Source: Pleurocapsa sp. PCC 7319 (GTDB lineage Bacteria; Cyanobacteriota; Cyanobacteriia; Cyanobacteriales; Xenococcaceae). Taken from it: 64,000 nucleotides of DNA. Within the stretch, counting starts at the first letter, position 1; every line of letters starts with the position of its first letter. Position numbers and translations under genes: made by a program. This document shows positions 60,779 to 64,000 of the stretch, in pieces. Under the pieces are notes generated by a model. It saw only the letters and a program-made list of their open reading frames with translations. It did not search any database and was not told where the DNA came from. Where the stretch lies: NCBI RefSeq assembly GCF_000332195.1, contig NZ_KB235922.1:1423902-1487901 (forward strand), written 5' to 3'.

Positions 60779-61573
60779 TCAGCCTCTGATTTCAGTGACA
60801 ATTGATCGCGCAGCATCGGACAGTAACCAAGCATCAGCAGTAGGTGTCACGAAATCATAGCCCTTAGCGAACAGTTCACGACCTCCTAAGGCATTGCGAC
60901 TGATGCCCCCAAGCCAACAATCGGGACTAGAGCGGACTATTGCTTCAGCCTCCGTCATCAGTCGGTCAAGTTCAGAATTATCGTAAGCTCCAAACTTTGT
61001 TAGTGCCGCAAAATCGTCCGCAATGTCTGCTGTCAGATCACCTGGTCCCAAAAATACCATATCGATACCTTCAACTGCGGCAATTTGCTCAACATTCTCA
61101 AACCCCAGTCGTGTTTCGACGATCACGGCTATGAGCAGATTTTCTCGATAATTAGCTGGATACTCTAGCTCTGCTAAGCCCCAGTTAGCAGCTCTGCACT
61201 CCGGATAACCAACACCTCGATGTCCGCCGTGAGGTCGATAGCGGGTCGCGGCGACAATTGCTCGCGCTTCATCTGCTGATTCTACGGTTGGAACCAGGAG
61301 ACCCTCCACGCCAATGTCCAAAACTCGCTTAATATAAACTGGATCGTGAGAGGGAACGCGCAAAATACAGGTAACATCCGTTGCCTGAGCGGCGCGGAGT
61401 TGACCCACCAGGACACGCATATCCGAAGCGATATGTTCATGGTCGATAATAAAAGCATCAAACCCGCACAGGGATAAAAGTTCGCTCGAATCACCATCTG
61501 AGAAAAAAATCCAACAACCGATTGGTTGGGAAGTGGCTTGAAGCATTTTCTTCAGTCGATTAGGTCTAAACAT
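60779..61573 (-). CDS. HpcH/HpaI-family aldolase/citrate lyase
   Basis: 264 residues of the class II metal-dependent pyruvate aldolase family (HpcH/GarL-type): GCWIFFSDGDSSELLSLCGFDAFIIDHEH (catalytic His), ILRVPSHDPVYIKRVLDIGVEGLLVPTVES, metal Glu in VIVETRLGFEN and Asp in MVFLGPGDLTADI. It makes or breaks a bond between pyruvate and an aldehyde. More GC-rich than its neighbours, so possibly transferred. With the BKACE gene, the hydrolase-fold pair and the Rid protein it may form one pathway. Confidence 0.87.
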   Translation of the reverse strand: MFRPNRLKKMLQATSQPIGCWIFFSDGDSSELLSLCGFDAFIIDHEHIASDMRVLVGQLRAAQATDVTCILRVPSHDPVYIKRVLDIGVEGLLVPTVESADEARAIVAATRYRPHGGHRGVGYPECRAANWGLAELEYPANYRENLLIAVIVETRLGFENVEQIAAVEGIDMVFLGPGDLTADIADDFAALTKFGAYDNSELDRLMTEAEAIVRSSPDCWLGGISRNALGGRELFAKGYDFVTPTADAWLLSDAARSIVTEIRG

Positions 61574-61681
61574 AATTCGTTTTGCTATCTTTAACTTCTA
61601 CGTTTTAGAGATTGCATAATTATCCACCCAATCCCTTTCATGATAATCAAGATGGTATTAGAAGCTGATAGCTAAAAAACC

Positions 61682-64000
61682 ATGAATCTGAACAAAAGTA
61701 ATTCACATCAAGAGTTTTGTAAAAATATTACTCTATCTAAATTTCAACTATTATCCCTTACTGTTTTGGTAAAGTCCAAAAAAAGCGAAAGGAAAGATAA
61801 TCATCTTGCTTGGTTAATGACTCAAAGCGATCGCCAAAACAAAAATAAAAAGCTCGGGTTCTTTAGTTGGGTTGTTTCGACAACGGTGCTAATTAGTTTT
61901 TTCGGTGATATGTCTTTCGGTATTGGTTTACTACCCGCTTTAGCTCAAAGCCAAATTGTTCCTGATAATAGCCTAGGTAACGAAAATTCAACTGTTGTCC
62001 CTAATGGTCAGATTGAAGGATTACCAGCAGAATTAATCGAGGGAGGCGCGCAGCGAGGAGCTAACCTATTCCATAGCTTTCAAGAGTTCAATATTGGAGA
62101 AGGACAAAGAGTAGACTTTGCTGATCCCGCCGGCATTGATAACATTCTGACTCGAATTACTGGCAGTAATATTTCTAATATCATGGGTACTTTGGGAGTT
62201 GATGGTAGTGCCGACTTATTCTTGCTCAATCCCAATGGAATTATTTTCGGTGAGAATGCCAGTCTAGATATCAATGGTTCTTTTGTGGGAACTACAGCCG
62301 ATGCGATTCAATTTGGCGATCAAGGATTATTTACTGCCACTGAACCAAATACACCACCTTTACTCACGGTTAAACCCTCTGCTTTATTTTTCAATCAAAT
62401 GAATTCGGGCAGAATTGAGAACAGATCGATCGCTCCTGCTGGATTTGATATTTTAGACACGCCTTTATCTGGTTTGAGAGTTCCTAATGGTGAAAGCTTA
62501 CTATTAGTTGGTGGAGAAGTAATAATAGATGGGGGTAGCTTGCACGCTCTAAATGGTCGTGTGGAATTATTGGGAATAGAAGGAGAAGAAAGTATAGAAT
62601 TCAACACCGATGAAAATAGACCAGCCTTAAATTTACCCTCACAACCTCAACTAGCGGATATATCGATTGTTAATGGAGCTTTTATCAATACAAGCGATCG
62701 CGGTGGGGGAGCAATTCATTTACGAGGTAAAAATATAAATATAACTGATGAGAGTTTTGTTTTTGCCGACACTTTGGGAGATCTCGATGGTCAAGGCATT
62801 TCAATTACAGCCGAAAATTTACTCCTCAATAATGGTTCTCGCGTAACTACAGACATATTAGGTTCTGGAGCGGGAGGGAATATAAGCATTGACACTAGAA
62901 CGTTGAATATTGAAAATGGCTCTGCTGTATCTAGTAGCTCCTTTGAACAGGGTGATCGAGGCAATAATGGGAACATTGATATCAATGCCATCGAAACTAT
63001 CTCTCTAAATACTGGTAGTAGTATTATTAACGAAATACGTAGCAATGTAGTAGGTAATGGTGGAAATATTAATCTTGCTACCAAGTCATTATCTCTCAAT
63101 AATGGCAGTTTAATTTCTACTACCATCTTCGGAAAAGGAAATGGCGGAAATATTAATATTGATGCTACCGAAAAAGTATCCGTGATTGAAGGAGCCTCTT
63201 TCAACTCTGATGTAGGTGGTAGTGGTATGGGACAATCTGGTAATATAACCATCACGGGTAATAATATAGTCTTTGATGGCGGTTTTGCCAGAAGCAGATT
63301 GGGAACAGGCGGAGAAGGCAGTGCTGGAGATATTCAGATTACTACTGGCTCGCTTTTAGTTACAGGAATCCCTCCTGAATTAACAGGTAATACTGGTCAA
63401 TTAGTTACTGCCACTTTTGGACAGGGTGATGCTGGTAACTTAACGATAGATGCTACTGAAGACGTTACTTTTGATGGACGTGGAAGTGATGTTTTCAGCC
63501 TTATTGGAGGAAATCTAGAAATTCCCAATATTGGCCCAGCAGAAGGAAATGCCGGTGACATTGAAATTAACAGCAAATCTCTATCTATCAACAATCAAGC
63601 TCGATTGGTCAGTAGTGTTGAAGGTATTGGAGATGCTGGTAAAATCGACATCAATACCAATACGTTATCTATTACCAATGGTGGAAGTTTATCGACTACA
63701 GTTAGTGATACTGGCATAGGTAATGCAGGTAATATTGAAATCGTAACAGGAACACTTGATGTCATTAATGGAGGACTGATAAATTCTGGTACTTCGAGAA
63801 GTGGAAATGCTGGCAACATATCAATTACAGCGACCGATTCAGTCATCTTAACCGAAACAGAAGACAATAATCTTGATAATGAATTGCCAAGCACAATAAC
63901 TACAAGCTTTGGACCTGCCGCTACAGGCAAAGAAGGTAACTTGATAATTACTACTCCAAATTTAGAAATTAGCGATAGGTCAGCAATAATAGCTACTGCT
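61682..64000 (+). CDS. two-partner-secretion filamentous haemagglutinin-like adhesin, 5' part
   Basis: 773 codons open to the window end. A long N-terminus precedes a signal peptide ending LPALAQ (about residue 89). The TPS domain follows: SQIVPDNSLGNENSTVVP, FQEFNIGEGQRVDFADPAG, ILTRITGSNISNIMGTLG, LFLLNPNGIIFGENA. Then come many imperfect beta-helix turns rich in Gly/Asn/Ser (GNINIDATEKVSV, NAGNIEIVTGTLDVINGG). Export would be through a TpsB/ShlB-type outer-membrane channel, not seen here. The ATG at 61682 is the first after an in-frame stop; an alternative ATG at 61817 would also leave a signal peptide. Confidence 0.9.
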   Translation, partial: MNLNKSNSHQEFCKNITLSKFQLLSLTVLVKSKKSERKDNHLAWLMTQSDRQNKNKKLGFFSWVVSTTVLISFFGDMSFGIGLLPALAQSQIVPDNSLGNENSTVVPNGQIEGLPAELIEGGAQRGANLFHSFQEFNIGEGQRVDFADPAGIDNILTRITGSNISNIMGTLGVDGSADLFLLNPNGIIFGENASLDINGSFVGTTADAIQFGDQGLFTATEPNTPPLLTVKPSALFFNQMNSGRIENRSIAPAGFDILDTPLSGLRVPNGESLLLVGGEVIIDGGSLHALNGRVELLGIEGEESIEFNTDENRPALNLPSQPQLADISIVNGAFINTSDRGGGAIHLRGKNINITDESFVFADTLGDLDGQGISITAENLLLNNGSRVTTDILGSGAGGNISIDTRTLNIENGSAVSSSSFEQGDRGNNGNIDINAIETISLNTGSSIINEIRSNVVGNGGNINLATKSLSLNNGSLISTTIFGKGNGGNINIDATEKVSVIEGASFNSDVGGSGMGQSGNITITGNNIVFDGGFARSRLGTGGEGSAGDIQITTGSLLVTGIPPELTGNTGQLVTATFGQGDAGNLTIDATEDVTFDGRGSDVFSLIGGNLEIPNIGPAEGNAGDIEINSKSLSINNQARLVSSVEGIGDAGKIDINTNTLSITNGGSLSTTVSDTGIGNAGNIEIVTGTLDVINGGLINSGTSRSGNAGNISITATDSVILTETEDNNLDNELPSTITTSFGPAATGKEGNLIITTPNLEISDRSAIIATA

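Overview
This window is cyanobacterial chromosome. HIP1 palindromes (GCGATCGC) occur throughout, base composition is AT-rich, heptameric short tandem repeats lie between genes, and the conserved genes (dapB, panB, recJ, murT, a DUF4070 radical SAM gene, long mosaic histidine kinases) are of cyanobacterial type. I would guess a Pleurocapsa/Stanieria-like unicellular or baeocytous lineage, but that is inference.

Layout. 1-4.5 kb: dapB, a conserved membrane protein, a full-length IS110-family element and a CbiC-like precorrin isomerase. 4.9-15.3 kb: a lanthipeptide locus with an APH-fold kinase, a HopA1-family protein, a LanM synthetase with three Cys zinc ligands, four precursor genes (lanA1-4) and two accessory genes of unknown role. 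15.4-34 kb: mostly housekeeping genes (pentapeptide-repeat membrane protein, EamA transporter, recJ, mechanosensitive-channel-like protein, panB, ABC ATPase, B12-binding radical SAM, persulfide dioxygenase, murT, Tat-exported superoxide dismutase, small secreted proteins). 34-46.7 kb: a NarL-type two-component pair, a soluble lytic transglycosylase, a giant repeat-stalk CHAT protease with a secreted partner gene, and nagA. 46.8-54.2 kb: tRNA-Pro(CGG), transposon debris and a two-component block. 54.3-64 kb: a Rieske protein with an unrecognised C-terminal region, a small metabolic cluster (DUF3598, two alpha/beta-hydrolase-fold proteins around a BKACE/DUF849 enzyme, a Rid protein, an HpcH aldolase), and the start of a two-partner-secretion adhesin that runs off the window.

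The most unusual system is the lanthipeptide locus. A kinase-like gene and a HopA1-like gene, the pair known from class V lanthipeptides, sit directly upstream of a class II LanM. The LanM catalytic DxHxxN motif reads NxHxxN, so its own kinase step may be weak or lost while the cyclase is of the ProcM three-Cys type. I infer that the separate kinase and lyase could dehydrate in trans, with LanM cyclising. The precursors share a double-glycine leader and have cores made of tandem CxxT modules. The array grew by duplication: a copy of the lanM 3' end lies before lanA3, and an IS630 fragment supplies the C-terminus of the LanA3 core.

The intergenic DNA is rich in non-autonomous elements. One MITE-like family (TIR beginning TATAGC and containing TTAGGACA) has five full or interrupted copies and one half copy. 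A second has GGGTRAGCGAAA termini. A third, AGAGG/CCTCT-ended, element is inserted into a copy of the first. A fourth can be seen with its empty site inside the lanthipeptide locus. Several are nested in each other, and two appear to supply or lie beside gene stop codons.
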